A DNA stretch of 26,213 bases from an uncultured Collinsella sp. (GCA_900765115.1 CAAFQK010000012.1:1-26213), one strand, 5' to 3'. Shown: positions 8,281 through 16,266, numbered from the stretch's first letter. Made by a program: numbers and translations. The notes: generated by a model from the letters alone, not told the origin.

Positions 8281-9717
8281 ATGAAGACCATCAAACTTGC
8301 TCCCGGCGAGCGCCTCGTCACCAATCAGCTCAACCGCAAGGGCGTGCTGCCGCAAAACATCGTCGATGCCGCCCGTGATATCGTGGCCAACGTGCGCGCC
8401 AACGGCGATGCCGCGGTGCGCGATTACTGCCAGCGTTTTGACGGTGTTGAGCTGGAAAGCTTCCGCCTGCCGCAGGAGCAGATCGATGCTGCGCTCGAAG
8501 GCCTCGACCCGGCCTTTGTCGCCGCGCTCGAGAAGGCCGCGCGCCAGATTCGCGAATTCCACCAGCGCGAGGTCGAGCAGAGCTGGTTTACCACGCGCCC
8601 GGACGGCACGATGCTCGGCGTTAAGGTGACCCCGCTTGCCGCGGCCGGCATCTACGTGCCGGGAGGCCGCGCGCAGTATCCCTCCACTGTGCTCATGAAC
8701 GCCATCCCCGCCAAGGTGGCCGGCGTCAAGCGCGTGGTCATGGTGACTCCGCCGCAAAAAGATGGCCTGATCAGCCCGTATACGCTTGCGGCTGCCAAGC
8801 TCGGCGGCGTGGACGAGATCTATATGGTGGGCGGCGCCCAGGCCGTGGCCGCGCTGGCGTACGGCACCGAGACCATTCCGCGCGTCGACAAGATCACCGG
8901 CCCGGGCAACGCCTTTGTCGCCGCGGCCAAGCAGATCGTGTCGGGCGATGTGGGCATCGACATGGTCGCCGGCCCGTCCGAGGTTTGCGTGCTGGCCGAC
9001 GCCACGGCCAAGCCCATGGTAGTTGCGGCCGACCTGATGGCCCAGGCCGAGCACGATCCGCTGGCCGCCTGCTATCTCGTGACCTGCGACGAGCAGTTTG
9101 CGCGCGAGGTCGAGGCCGGCATCGACATCTTGGTCGCGCAGTCGCCGCGCGCCGAGATCACGCGTGCCTCGCTGGATAACGAGGGCACGATTGTCGTCGC
9201 CGCGGACATGGACGCCGCTGTCGAGGCCGTGAACACCGTGGCGCCCGAGCACCTGGAGCTGCACTGCAAGGATGCGATGGGCCTGCTCGGCGGTATTCGT
9301 AACGCCGGCGCTATCTTTGTGGGCGCCTGGAGCTCCGAGCCGCTCGGCGATTACGTCGCCGGCCCCAACCACACGCTGCCGACCGGCGGCACGGCCATGT
9401 TCTCCAACCCGCTTTCGGTGGAGGAGTTCGTCAAGCGCTCGAGCGTCATTTGCTATACGCCCGAGGGCCTGCTTTCCGACGCTCCCGCCACGCAGCGCCT
9501 GGCCGAGGCAGAGGGCCTGTGGGCACACGCGCTTTCGGCCGCACTGCGCCGTCGCGTGCTGGAGCAGGGCGAGGACTCCGTGAGCGCTGAGTCGCTGGCC
9601 GCGGCCGACCTGACCAAGGTTGCCTGGCCGGGCGACGCCGTGGCGACGGTTGCTGAGGGCGTAGACCTGGCGGCGGCTGCGAGCAGTGCCGCCGGTGCGG
9701 CCGGCGAGGAGGCCTAA
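8281..9717 (+). CDS. hisD: Histidinol dehydrogenase
   Basis: 478 residues. It catalyses the last two NAD-dependent oxidations, L-histidinol to histidinal to histidine, with a zinc ion. Expected zinc ligands are Gln255 and His258 (AQAEHDP), Asp357 (GDYVAGPNHTLPTGG) and His416 (EGLWAHA). The catalytic pair is Glu323-His324 in APEHLEL. The nucleotide-binding region includes YVPGGRAQYPSTVLM and ITGPGNAFVAAAK. The protein is about 45 residues longer than usual because of an Ala-rich tail after residue 430. The 105-base gap before it contains a short CGCCCC/GGGGCG stem without a T tract, so co-transcription with hisZ-hisG is likely. The next gene starts one base after its stop. Confidence 0.96.
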   Translation: MKTIKLAPGERLVTNQLNRKGVLPQNIVDAARDIVANVRANGDAAVRDYCQRFDGVELESFRLPQEQIDAALEGLDPAFVAALEKAARQIREFHQREVEQSWFTTRPDGTMLGVKVTPLAAAGIYVPGGRAQYPSTVLMNAIPAKVAGVKRVVMVTPPQKDGLISPYTLAAAKLGGVDEIYMVGGAQAVAALAYGTETIPRVDKITGPGNAFVAAAKQIVSGDVGIDMVAGPSEVCVLADATAKPMVVAADLMAQAEHDPLAACYLVTCDEQFAREVEAGIDILVAQSPRAEITRASLDNEGTIVVAADMDAAVEAVNTVAPEHLELHCKDAMGLLGGIRNAGAIFVGAWSSEPLGDYVAGPNHTLPTGGTAMFSNPLSVEEFVKRSSVICYTPEGLLSDAPATQRLAEAEGLWAHALSAALRRRVLEQGEDSVSAESLAAADLTKVAWPGDAVATVAEGVDLAAAASSAAGAAGEEA

Positions 9718-9718
9718 T

Positions 9719-10834
9719 ATGGCCGAGCTTTCACCCCGCATGAAGGAGCTCGTCCAGCCTTACCTGGCCGGTATTGAGCCCTATGATCCCAACTTTACGC
9801 CCACGCGCATCAACCTTTCGGCCAACGAGAACACCTATCCTGTGCCGGCCGGTGTGCGCGAGGCGGTCGATGCGGCCCTTGCTGCCACGCCGCTCAACCG
9901 CTATCCCGATCCCATGTCCAACGACCTGCGCGACGAGCTTGCTGCTTGGCATGGCGTGACGCGCGAGAACATCTGCGTGGGCAACGGCGGCGATGAGCTG
10001 CTTTATAACTACCTGCTGGCGTTTGGCGGCGCGGGGCGGACTCTGCTCAACTGCCCGCCGTGCTTTAGCGAGTACGCCTTCTTTGCGTCGCTGTGCCAGA
10101 CCGAGGTGCGCGACGTGTGGCGCGATCCGGCGAGCTTTGAGCTCGACCAGGCAGCGGTGCTCGCCGCGGCGCCCGCGTGCAACCTGGCGATCGTGACCTC
10201 GCCCAACAATCCAACGGGCGACGTGGCCCCGCTCGACTTTGTCGCGGCTCTGTGCGATGCGTGCCCCGGCATGGTTATGGTCGACGAGGCCTACGTTGAG
10301 TTTGCCGACGATTCGTTTGGCGCGGCCACCACGGCGCAGGGCCTTATCGCCGAGCACCCCAACCTGGTGATTCTGCACACGCTGTCCAAGGCGTTTGGTG
10401 CCGCCGGCACGCGCTTGGGCTATGTGATCGCGGCGCCTGAGGTTATCGAGGTGTTCGCGGCGATTCGCCAGATCTATTCGGTCAACGTGCTGAGCCAGGC
10501 GGCGGCGCTTGCCTGCGTGCGCGCCCGCGATGCGTATGCGCCCGTGGTGGCACAGGTCGCATCCGAGCGCGAGCGCGAACTGTGCGCCCTACGCGCAATG
10601 GCTGCCGAGGGCTTGCCCGTGGAGGTATGGCCGAGCGCGGCGAATTTTGTGCTCGCGCGCACGCCGCATGCCACGCGCGTGCGCGAGCGTCTGCGCGACG
10701 AGTATTCGATTCTGGTGCGCGACTTTAGCTACGCGCCGGGACTCGCGGATTGTCTGCGCATTACCGTGGGCACCCCGCAGGAAAACGATGAGGTGCTGAC
10801 CGCGTTTGCCGCGCTGGTGAAGGAGGAGATGTAG
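9719..10834 (+). CDS. hisC: Histidinol-phosphate aminotransferase
   Basis: 371 residues. A PLP-dependent class I/II aminotransferase that converts imidazole-acetol phosphate and glutamate to histidinol phosphate. Visible residues are the PLP lysine Lys224 in TLSKAFG, Asp189 and Tyr192 in VDEAYVEF, the SPNNPTG loop (161-167), and the N-terminal NLSANENTYP motif typical of HisC. The start is the ATG at 9719, one base past the hisD stop and 8 bases after GAGGAGG. An ATG further upstream at 9686 would overlap hisD and adds nothing conserved. The hisB start directly follows its stop codon, so translation is probably coupled. Confidence 0.95.
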   Translation: MAELSPRMKELVQPYLAGIEPYDPNFTPTRINLSANENTYPVPAGVREAVDAALAATPLNRYPDPMSNDLRDELAAWHGVTRENICVGNGGDELLYNYLLAFGGAGRTLLNCPPCFSEYAFFASLCQTEVRDVWRDPASFELDQAAVLAAAPACNLAIVTSPNNPTGDVAPLDFVAALCDACPGMVMVDEAYVEFADDSFGAATTAQGLIAEHPNLVILHTLSKAFGAAGTRLGYVIAAPEVIEVFAAIRQIYSVNVLSQAAALACVRARDAYAPVVAQVASERERELCALRAMAAEGLPVEVWPSAANFVLARTPHATRVRERLRDEYSILVRDFSYAPGLADCLRITVGTPQENDEVLTAFAALVKEEM

Positions 10835-11422
10835 ATGGATCGCTATGCCGAGGTAACCCGCAAGACGGGCGAGACCGACATTGTCGTAAAGCTCGACCTG
10901 GACGGATCTGGCGTGTGCGATATCTCGACCGGCGTGCCGTTTTTCGACCACATGCTCAATGCTTTTGGCCGCCATGGTCTGTTCGATCTGACGGTGCACG
11001 CGGTGGGCGACGTGGAGGTCGATGCGCACCACACCGTCGAGGACACGGGTATTGTGCTGGGCGAGGCGTTTTGTCAGGCGCTGGGCGACAAGGCGGGCAT
11101 TACGCGCTTTGCCGACGCGGCGATCGCCATGGACGAGACGCTTGTGATGGCTGCTGTTGATATTTCGGGCCGCGGGCAGGCCTACTGCGAGCTGCCCGTG
11201 CCGACCGAGCGCGTGGGCAGCTTCGATACCGAGCTGGCGGTCGAGTTCTTCTACGCCTTTGCGCGCGATGCCAAGCTCACGCTGCATGTGCACGAGCTGG
11301 CGGGCGGCAACTCGCATCACATTATCGAGGCCGCCTTTAAGGCCGTGGGCCGCACGATGCGCCACGCCTGCGAGCTCGATCCCCGCGTGCAGGGCATCCC
11401 TAGCACCAAGGGCTCACTGTAA
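10835..11422 (+). CDS. hisB: Imidazoleglycerol-phosphate dehydratase (monofunctional)
   Basis: 195 residues, the usual length for the single-function enzyme, with no N-terminal phosphatase domain like that of E. coli HisB. It dehydrates imidazole glycerol phosphate to imidazole-acetol phosphate using manganese. The two His-rich metal motifs are present: DAHHTVEDTGIVLGEA and GGNSHHIIEAAFKA, with FFDHMLNAFGRHG near the N-terminus. The ATG follows the hisC stop with no gap, and the ribosome site AGGAGGAG lies inside the end of hisC. Because this HisB lacks phosphatase activity, histidinol phosphatase must come from elsewhere; the PHP protein at 14690-15601 is the obvious candidate. Confidence 0.96.
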   Translation: MDRYAEVTRKTGETDIVVKLDLDGSGVCDISTGVPFFDHMLNAFGRHGLFDLTVHAVGDVEVDAHHTVEDTGIVLGEAFCQALGDKAGITRFADAAIAMDETLVMAAVDISGRGQAYCELPVPTERVGSFDTELAVEFFYAFARDAKLTLHVHELAGGNSHHIIEAAFKAVGRTMRHACELDPRVQGIPSTKGSL

Positions 11423-11437
11423 CCGCTACAAAGGCAG

Positions 11438-11478
11438 AAACCACCACGAAGGTGCCTGTCCCCTTTGTGGTGGTTTTT
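11438..11478 (+). terminator. Strong terminator-like hairpin between hisB and hisH
   Basis: AAACCACCAC (11438-11447) pairs perfectly with GTGGTGGTTT (11467-11476). The stem extends inward GAAGG/CCTTT to about 15 pairs with one G-T wobble and ends in TTTTT (11474-11478). It looks like an intrinsic terminator yet sits inside the operon, 26 bases before the hisH start, so it may reduce distal expression. Alternatively it is a dispersed palindromic repeat. Confidence 0.6.
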
Positions 11479-11503
11479 GGACAAGATGAGGAGGAGGGGT
11501 CGC

Positions 11504-12205
11504 GTGGGCGAACCGAAGATCGTGGTGGTCGACTACCACAAGGGCAACTTGTCGAGCGTCGTGCGCGGGCTTGCGCGCGCCGGTGCCGCTGCCTGCACGT
11601 CGGACGACCCGGAGCAGATCCGCCGCGCCGACGGCCTGGTCATCCCGGGCGTGGGCGCGTTCTATGACGCGATCGCCTTTGTACGCCAGAGCGGCGAGGA
11701 GGCGGCCGTGCTCGATGCCGTCGCCGCCGGAACTCCGCTGCTCGGCATCTGCCTGGGCCTTCAGCTCTTTTTTGAGCGCGGCAACGAGGGCGTGCCTGCG
11801 GACGAGGGCATGGCTGCAGACGGCAGCACCCCTGAGCAGTCTGGCGGCCCCTGGGTCGATGGCCTGGGCATCATGCGCGGTTCGTGTACGCGCTTGGAAT
11901 CGAGTCGCCTGAAGGTGCCGCACGTGGGCTGGGACCAGGTGCACATGACGCCCGCCGGCGCGGCCGATCCGTTGCTCGCCGGTTTTGCCGAGGGCGCCAA
12001 CATGTACTTCACCCACAGCTACGCGGTGGCCGACGACGCCGATGCCGCTGATGTTTTGGCGCGCACGCACTACACGCGGAGCTTCCCGTGCATCGCGCGT
12101 CATGGCAACGTGTGGGGCTGTCAGTTCCATCCCGAGAAATCCTCCGCGCTTGGTCAGCGCATTCTTAAGAACTTCGTCAACATCGTCGAGGAGGTTGGCC
12201 GATGA
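11504..12205 (+). CDS. hisH: Imidazole glycerol phosphate synthase, glutaminase subunit
   Basis: 233 residues from a GTG start at 11504, chosen because the purine-rich GGAGGAGGGG (11490-11499) lies just ahead; an in-frame ATG at 11486 overlaps that site. Class I glutamine amidotransferase: nucleophile Cys in GICLGLQLFFE and the His-Glu pair in GCQFHPEKS. It makes ammonia from glutamine and passes it to HisF. After the nucleophile region there is an unusual insert of about 20 residues, rich in Gly, Asp and Ala, before WVDGLGIMRG, making the protein longer than the typical 200 residues. The last four bases overlap the hisA start (ATGA). Confidence 0.94.
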   Translation: MGEPKIVVVDYHKGNLSSVVRGLARAGAAACTSDDPEQIRRADGLVIPGVGAFYDAIAFVRQSGEEAAVLDAVAAGTPLLGICLGLQLFFERGNEGVPADEGMAADGSTPEQSGGPWVDGLGIMRGSCTRLESSRLKVPHVGWDQVHMTPAGAADPLLAGFAEGANMYFTHSYAVADDADAADVLARTHYTRSFPCIARHGNVWGCQFHPEKSSALGQRILKNFVNIVEEVGR

Positions 12206-12945
12206 TCCTGTTTCCCGCAATCGATCTGATCGGCGGCAAGGTTGTGCGCCTGGAGCGCGGCGACCGCAGCCGCTGCAAGGTATATTCCGACGACCCCATG
12301 GCCGTTGCCCGCTCGTTTGCCGAGCAGGGCGCGAGCTGGGTGCACGTCGTCGACCTGTCCGCTGCCTTTGGCGAGGACGAGGACGCGTGCGCTGCCAACT
12401 CGGCGGCGATCAAGGCTATCTGCGGCGTCGACGGCCTGTCCGTGGACGTGGGCGGCGGCGTCCGCTCGCTCGCGCGCATCGACGAGTTGGCCGGCTATGG
12501 TGCTCGCCGCATTGCGCTGGGCACCGTGCTGGTGACCGAGCCGGGTTTTGCCGAGGTGGCAGCCCAAGGCTTTGGCGAGCTGTTGGTGGCAGATATTGCC
12601 GCGCGCGACGGCCAGGTCAAGGTGAATGGCTGGCGCGACGGCGCGGGCGTGGCGCTCGACGATGCCGTGGCGCAGCTTTCCGAGCTGGGCTTTAAGCATC
12701 TGGTGTATACCGACATCGCGCGCGATGGCATGCAGACGGGCATCGATGTGGCGGCGTATCGCCATGTGGCCGATGTCGCGGGCTTTCCCGTTGTGGCTTC
12801 GGGCGGTATATCGACGCTCGACGACATCCGCGCGCTGGCCGCGGTGGGCGAGGGCGCGATTGAAGGCGCCATTACCGGCCGTGCGCTCTACGAAGGCAAC
12901 TTTATGCTGGCCCAGGCGCTGGCCGCCGCCCGAGGGGAGGAGTAG
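12202..12945 (+). CDS. hisA: ProFAR isomerase (phosphoribosylformimino-AICAR ribotide isomerase)
   Basis: 247 residues, a full-length TIM barrel. It opens the ribose ring of ProFAR by an Amadori rearrangement to give PRFAR. The catalytic Asp near the N-terminus is in FPAIDLIGGKVV. The second is in YTDIARDGMQTG. The phosphate-binding loops are SVDVGGGVRS and VVASGGISTLDD. It overlaps hisH by four bases, so the two are translationally coupled, and is followed three bases later by hisF. In some actinobacteria this enzyme is the bifunctional PriA, also acting in tryptophan synthesis. I cannot decide that from sequence alone, so the classical HisA role is given. Confidence 0.93.
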   Translation: MILFPAIDLIGGKVVRLERGDRSRCKVYSDDPMAVARSFAEQGASWVHVVDLSAAFGEDEDACAANSAAIKAICGVDGLSVDVGGGVRSLARIDELAGYGARRIALGTVLVTEPGFAEVAAQGFGELLVADIAARDGQVKVNGWRDGAGVALDDAVAQLSELGFKHLVYTDIARDGMQTGIDVAAYRHVADVAGFPVVASGGISTLDDIRALAAVGEGAIEGAITGRALYEGNFMLAQALAAARGEE

Positions 12946-12948
12946 CCC

Positions 12949-13731
12949 ATGCTTACCAAACGCGTAATTCCCTGTCTGGATGTTAAGGACGGCCGCGTGG
13001 TTAAGGGCGTCAACTTTGTGAGCCTGCGCGATGCGGGCGACCCGGTGGAGCTGGCCCGCGCCTACGACCGCGAGGGTGCGGACGAGGTTGTATTTTTGGA
13101 CATTACCGCGACGAGCGACAACCGCGCGACGACCATCGAGATGGCGGCGCACGCGGCCGAAGAGCTTGCTATTCCCTATACCGTGGGCGGCGGTTTCCGC
13201 GACTTGGTGGGCATGCGCACCATGGTTGCAGCCGGTGCCGACAAGGTATCGCTCAACTCTGCCGCCGTGCGCGACCCGTCGCTGATTAGCCAGGCTGCCG
13301 CGGCGTTTGGCAGCCAGGCCGTGGTCGTGGCGATCGATGCCAAGCGCGTCGGCCTGCCTGGGCAGCCGGATGCCGACAAGTGGGAGGTCTTTACCGCGGG
13401 AGGCCGCAATGCCACGGGTATCGACGCGGTGGCGTGGGCCGAGGAGGCGGCTCGCCGCGGCGCCGGCGAGATCTTGCTGACCAGCATGGACCGCGACGGC
13501 ACCAAGGCCGGCTTTGACCTGGCGCTCACCCGCGCCGTGGCGCGTACGGTGCCGATTCCCGTCATCGCGAGCGGTGGCGTGGGCACGCTCGAGCATTTTG
13601 CCGAGGGCGTGATCGAGGGCGAAGCCGACGCCGTGCTGGCGGCCAGCGTCTTTCACTTTGGAACGTTCAGCATTCGCCAGGTGAAGGAGTATATGGCCTC
13701 GCAGGGCATCCCTGTCAGGTTGGACTTCTAG
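12949..13731 (+). CDS. hisF: Imidazole glycerol phosphate synthase, cyclase subunit
   Basis: 260 residues, TIM barrel partner of HisH. It uses ammonia from HisH to convert PRFAR to imidazole glycerol phosphate and AICAR. The catalytic Asp residues are in IPCLDVKDGRVVKG and in VVVAIDAKRVG. The two phosphate loops are GGGFRDL and VIASGGVGTLEHF, and LLTSMDRDGTKAGFD matches the family. A short insert around residues 129-138 (GLPGQPDADK) slightly lengthens the protein. The ATG lies three bases after the hisA stop, with GGGGAGGAG in the end of hisA as ribosome site. A 148-base spacer with a long palindrome separates it from hisI. Confidence 0.96.
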   Translation: MLTKRVIPCLDVKDGRVVKGVNFVSLRDAGDPVELARAYDREGADEVVFLDITATSDNRATTIEMAAHAAEELAIPYTVGGGFRDLVGMRTMVAAGADKVSLNSAAVRDPSLISQAAAAFGSQAVVVAIDAKRVGLPGQPDADKWEVFTAGGRNATGIDAVAWAEEAARRGAGEILLTSMDRDGTKAGFDLALTRAVARTVPIPVIASGGVGTLEHFAEGVIEGEADAVLAASVFHFGTFSIRQVKEYMASQGIPVRLDF

Positions 13732-13744
13732 CGCTGCGGCTTGC

Positions 13745-13830
13745 CCAGGCACCGCATCTTGCCGCTCAAACCGTCGCTCGCGTACCAAAGTACGCGTCGC
13801 TCCTCTTTCGCGGCAACCTGCGGCACCTGG
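13745..13830. repeat. Long imperfect palindrome in the hisF-hisI spacer
   Basis: The outer arms CCAGGCACCGCATCTTGCCG (13745-13764) and CGGCAACCTGCGGCACCTGG (13811-13830) pair with four mismatches. At the centre, CGCGTAC (13779-13785) and GTACGCG (13790-13796) pair around CAAA. The whole would fold into one 86-base stem-loop. No T tract follows, so it looks more like a dispersed repeat than a terminator. Confidence 0.6.
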
Positions 13831-13879
13831 ACAACCCTCGCCGACCTGTGGGGCTTACTGTTATTACTTGGGAGAAATG

Positions 13880-14209
13880 ATGACTGAGGTAGTAGAAGCT
13901 GCTGATCTTAAATACGACGCCCACGGGCTGATTCCTTGTGTGGTTCAGCAGTATGACACCGGTGAGGTGCTTATGGTTGCTTGGATGAACGAGGAATCGG
14001 TGGGGCTGACGCTCAAGACCGGCACCACGTGGTTTTGGAGCCGCAGCCGCCAGGAGCTCTGGAACAAGGGCGCGACGAGTGGCAATATGCAGGAGGTTAA
14101 GGAACTCTGGACCGACTGCGATAGCGATACGCTGCTGGTCAAGGTGGACTCGCCGGGTCCGGCCTGCCATACCGGCAACCGTACCTGCTTCTTTAAGAAA
14201 CTCGCCTAG
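13880..14209 (+). CDS. hisI: Phosphoribosyl-AMP cyclohydrolase
   Basis: 109 residues, the monofunctional type. It opens the adenine ring of phosphoribosyl-AMP using zinc. The metal site residues are in WTDCDSDTLLVKVD and the Cys-rich PGPACHTGNRTCFF. The N-terminal VLMVAWMNEESV and the WFWSRSRQELWNKGATSG stretch are classic for the family. Two adjacent ATGs exist at 13877 and 13880. The GGGAG at 13870-13874 is better spaced for the second, which is used here; the difference is one residue. It is followed after 46 bases by hisE, so the two activities fused in many bacteria are separate here. Confidence 0.95.
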   Translation: MTEVVEAADLKYDAHGLIPCVVQQYDTGEVLMVAWMNEESVGLTLKTGTTWFWSRSRQELWNKGATSGNMQEVKELWTDCDSDTLLVKVDSPGPACHTGNRTCFFKKLA

Positions 14210-14255
14210 GGCAAGCGCTCTACTAGGCGCTCGGCAAAACGGAAAGGATTGAACT

Positions 14256-14573
14256 ATGGGTGTGCGCACCGCAAATGTTCAGGATGGAAATATCGGTGAG
14301 ACGCTGACGGGTCTGGCCGAGGTGATTCACGGTCGTCGCAACGCATCGCCAGAGGAGAGCTATACCGCTCGCCTGCTGACCGACGTCGAGGACGAGTTGC
14401 TCAAGAAGCTTGCCGAGGAGGCGAGCGAGGTCATCATGGCCTGCAAGGACAACGACCACGACCACATTCGCTACGAGGCCGGCGACCTGATCTACCACCT
14501 GCTCGTAACGCTCGAGCGCTATGGCATCACCCTCGACGAGCTGGCCGGCGAACTCAACGCCCGCCGCCACTAA
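14256..14573 (+). CDS. hisE: Phosphoribosyl-ATP pyrophosphatase
   Basis: 105 residues, full length. It removes pyrophosphate from phosphoribosyl-ATP, the second step of the pathway. The all-alpha MazG-like fold is indicated by EEASEVIMACKDND and YEAGDLIYHLLVTLE, which carry the acidic magnesium-binding residues. The ATG has AAAGGA 8 bases upstream. This is the last gene of the his operon, which ends at the long hairpin at 14608-14674 shared with the convergent PHP gene. Confidence 0.94.
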   Translation: MGVRTANVQDGNIGETLTGLAEVIHGRRNASPEESYTARLLTDVEDELLKKLAEEASEVIMACKDNDHDHIRYEAGDLIYHLLVTLERYGITLDELAGELNARRH

Positions 14574-14607
14574 GTCAAACCTAAATTAGCTACCCTGGCC
14601 CCATGGA

Positions 14608-14674
14608 AGTTGCGGTGAAATAGGGACTGTTTAAACGCTTCATCAGGCAAAACGGTCCCTATTTCACCGCAACT
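14608..14674. repeat. Long perfect hairpin, family B, between convergent genes
   Basis: AGTTGCGGTGAAATAGGGAC (14608-14627) is exactly complementary to 14655-14674. The stem extends inward five more pairs with one wobble, giving 25 pairs around a 17-base loop. It sits between the ends of hisE and the convergent PHP gene and may terminate both, although it lacks a normal T tract. A diverged copy lies at 25646-25714. Confidence 0.8.
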
Positions 14675-14689
14675 GATGAAGGGGATGGG

Positions 14690-15601
14690 TTAGAAGAGGG
14701 GTGTGGGTTCCCATTCGCCGGTGGCGTGGGGGATATCGAAGGTTCGATAGCCGCAGTCGTAGGCGTGGGCATGCGCCTCGCGGATATTCCAGCAGATGTC
14801 GCAGGCGCGGTGCGCGTCCGAGCCAAAGGTGATGGGTACCTCGGCGTGGGCGAAGCAACGCAAAAGACCAGTCGCGGGATAGTAGTCGTCCAAGCCCTTG
14901 CGCGGTGCGGCCGTCGAGATCTCAACGCGGCGGCCCGTGTCGTGAGCGCACTCGGCCATCTGCTCCCAGAACGGCGCGGGGTCAAAATCGGGCGCAAAGC
15001 CTTCCTTCGAAAAACGCATGACCAGGTCGGGATGGGCCATCACGTCAAAGTTGAGCGAACTTTCGCAGGCACGGCACCAGTCGTCGACGTAGCGCTTCCA
15101 TACGCCACGTACCCCCAGGTTCTCCCAGACGTGCAGGTTGGTGTCGTCGTCGATCCAACCGCAGAGTGAATCGGGCGTATCGGGGCGAGCGACGTCTTCC
15201 GTTCCCGGCGTGCCCGCGGCGCCGGCCATGATGTCGCCGGGGTCGCCGATCCAATGTACGCTGCCCAGGCGCACCACGGCGCCATCGGACCAGCGCTCAA
15301 CCAAGGGCTCGCAGCCTTCGTACCAATCGCATTCAAAACCGTAGATAAAGGTGAGCTCCGGCGCGATCTGCGCGGCGAGCTTGCGGGCGTCCTCAAATGC
15401 CAGGCGATGTGCCGGTAGGTCGCCCTCGACAACCTGAACCTCGCAGTTGGCATCCATGCTGGCGGGCAGGGTGAGGTGGTCGGTCGAGACCATGACCTGG
15501 CAGCCGGCTGCCGCGGCAGCACGGACGTTTTCCTCAAACGAGGCATGTCCGTCCGAAAACGAGGTGTGGGTATGGCAATCGACCAGCGGACATGCGGACA
15601 T
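14690..15601 (-). CDS. PHP-family phosphatase, probable histidinol-phosphatase
   Basis: 303 residues from the ATG at 15601, with GGAG about 6 bases upstream. The PHP metal-binding residues are all visible: CHTHTSFSDGH (His10, His12, Asp17, His19), STDH (Asp41, His42), Glu90 in YGFECDW, His116 in GSVHW, His190 in MAHPDL, and GSDAH (Asp262, His264). This is the pattern of HisK/HisJ-type histidinol-phosphatase, which hydrolyses histidinol phosphate to histidinol. It faces the end of the his operon and, since HisB here is single-function, would complete the pathway. A possible -10 TACAAT lies at 15639-15634 on the minus strand. About 25 residues around 125-150 (Gly/Asp/Pro-rich) look like an insertion. 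Other PHP phosphoesterase roles remain possible. Confidence 0.82.
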   Translation of the reverse strand: MSACPLVDCHTHTSFSDGHASFEENVRAAAAAGCQVMVSTDHLTLPASMDANCEVQVVEGDLPAHRLAFEDARKLAAQIAPELTFIYGFECDWYEGCEPLVERWSDGAVVRLGSVHWIGDPGDIMAGAAGTPGTEDVARPDTPDSLCGWIDDDTNLHVWENLGVRGVWKRYVDDWCRACESSLNFDVMAHPDLVMRFSKEGFAPDFDPAPFWEQMAECAHDTGRRVEISTAAPRKGLDDYYPATGLLRCFAHAEVPITFGSDAHRACDICWNIREAHAHAYDCGYRTFDIPHATGEWEPTPLF

Positions 15602-15727
15602 GGCGTCTCCTTTGCAGTTGGCGAATCCGCTCCATTGTAACGGCGCGGACCCCAGCGCACCGGGTGCGTCAGGGGCCGAAATCGATTGGAAAGGCTGGGT
15701 GGCGCATGAGGTCTGTCGCGCTACATC

Positions 15728-15820
15728 AGCCCCGCTCCAAAACATGTACGTCAGCCTCAAAACCGACAAAAAATGACATGTTTGGAGGCTGACGTACACG
15801 TTTGAGGCGAAGGCGAGGGG
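15728..15820. repeat. Hairpin repeat, family C, copy 1
   Basis: AACATGTACGTCAGCCTC (15741-15758) pairs with GAGGCTGACGTACACGTT (15785-15802) with one mismatch. The loop holds CCGACAAAAAATGACATG. It nearly matches the copy at 20036-20125 in the same orientation, including flanks GCCCCGCTCCAAAACATGTA and a GGCGAGGG-like tail. It lies in the 15602-15846 gap between two minus-strand genes; no gene is seen there. Confidence 0.8.
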
Positions 15821-15846
15821 CGCACCGGCGCACGTCAGCCCGGCGG

Positions 15847-16266
15847 CTACTTGTTCCGTGCCGCCGCCCGTTTGGATTGCACGGTCACCATTGCGTGCCG
15901 CACGGCGGTGACGGGGCGATAGCGGATCATGCGCGGTCCTGACCAGCGCATGACCTCGCGGATCTTCTCGCGCATGGCAGGCCGGTAACAATGCGAAGGA
16001 CAGGCCGAGCAAAATGTCTTGGTACCCATGTGCGGGCAGCGCTCAATGCGCGCGACGGCGTATTTCTGCAGTTCGGCGCAAGTGGGGCAGAGCGTAATGG
16101 TCCGAAGGCCGAGCTTCACGCGCACAGGCTCATCGTCGCCAGCCTGCTCGACCGCATGCCCGCCGCCATGATGCCCACGACACCACAGCGCAATCATCTG
16201 CGACACCATTTGAGCCTCGCGCTCGCGCTTGCGTGCCAGCTCCGGTGTGTCGACCGGGCGCGCCAT
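15847..16266 (-). CDS. YgbA-type 'nitrous oxide-stimulated promoter' family protein
   Basis: 139 residues. The stretch CSACPSHCYRPAMREKIREV followed by MRWSGPRMIRYRP closely matches E. coli YgbA. Seven cysteines (29, 60, 63, 77, 86, 89, 93), arranged with two CxxC pairs, suggest a metal or iron-sulfur site. Between Cys29 and Cys60 this protein has a His/Gly-rich stretch (GHHGGGH) and an extra acidic loop. In E. coli ygbA belongs to the nitric-oxide-responsive NsrR regulon, but its biochemical role is not firmly known. Its ATG overlaps the stop of the ABC transporter by one base (TAATG), so the two are co-translated. The pairing suggests a role in respiratory or nitrosative stress, which is inference. 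Confidence 0.85.
   Translation of the reverse strand: MARPVDTPELARKREREAQMVSQMIALWCRGHHGGGHAVEQAGDDEPVRVKLGLRTITLCPTCAELQKYAVARIERCPHMGTKTFCSACPSHCYRPAMREKIREVMRWSGPRMIRYRPVTAVRHAMVTVQSKRAAARNK

Noticed and set aside
7393..9741. 782-codon open frame on the minus strand across hisZ-hisG and hisD
   Set aside because: It is a GC-driven shadow spanning two confirmed genes and their gap, with no recognisable domain.
12154..13788. 544-codon minus-strand frame opposite hisA and hisF
   Set aside because: Same reason: antisense to two enzymes with complete catalytic motifs.
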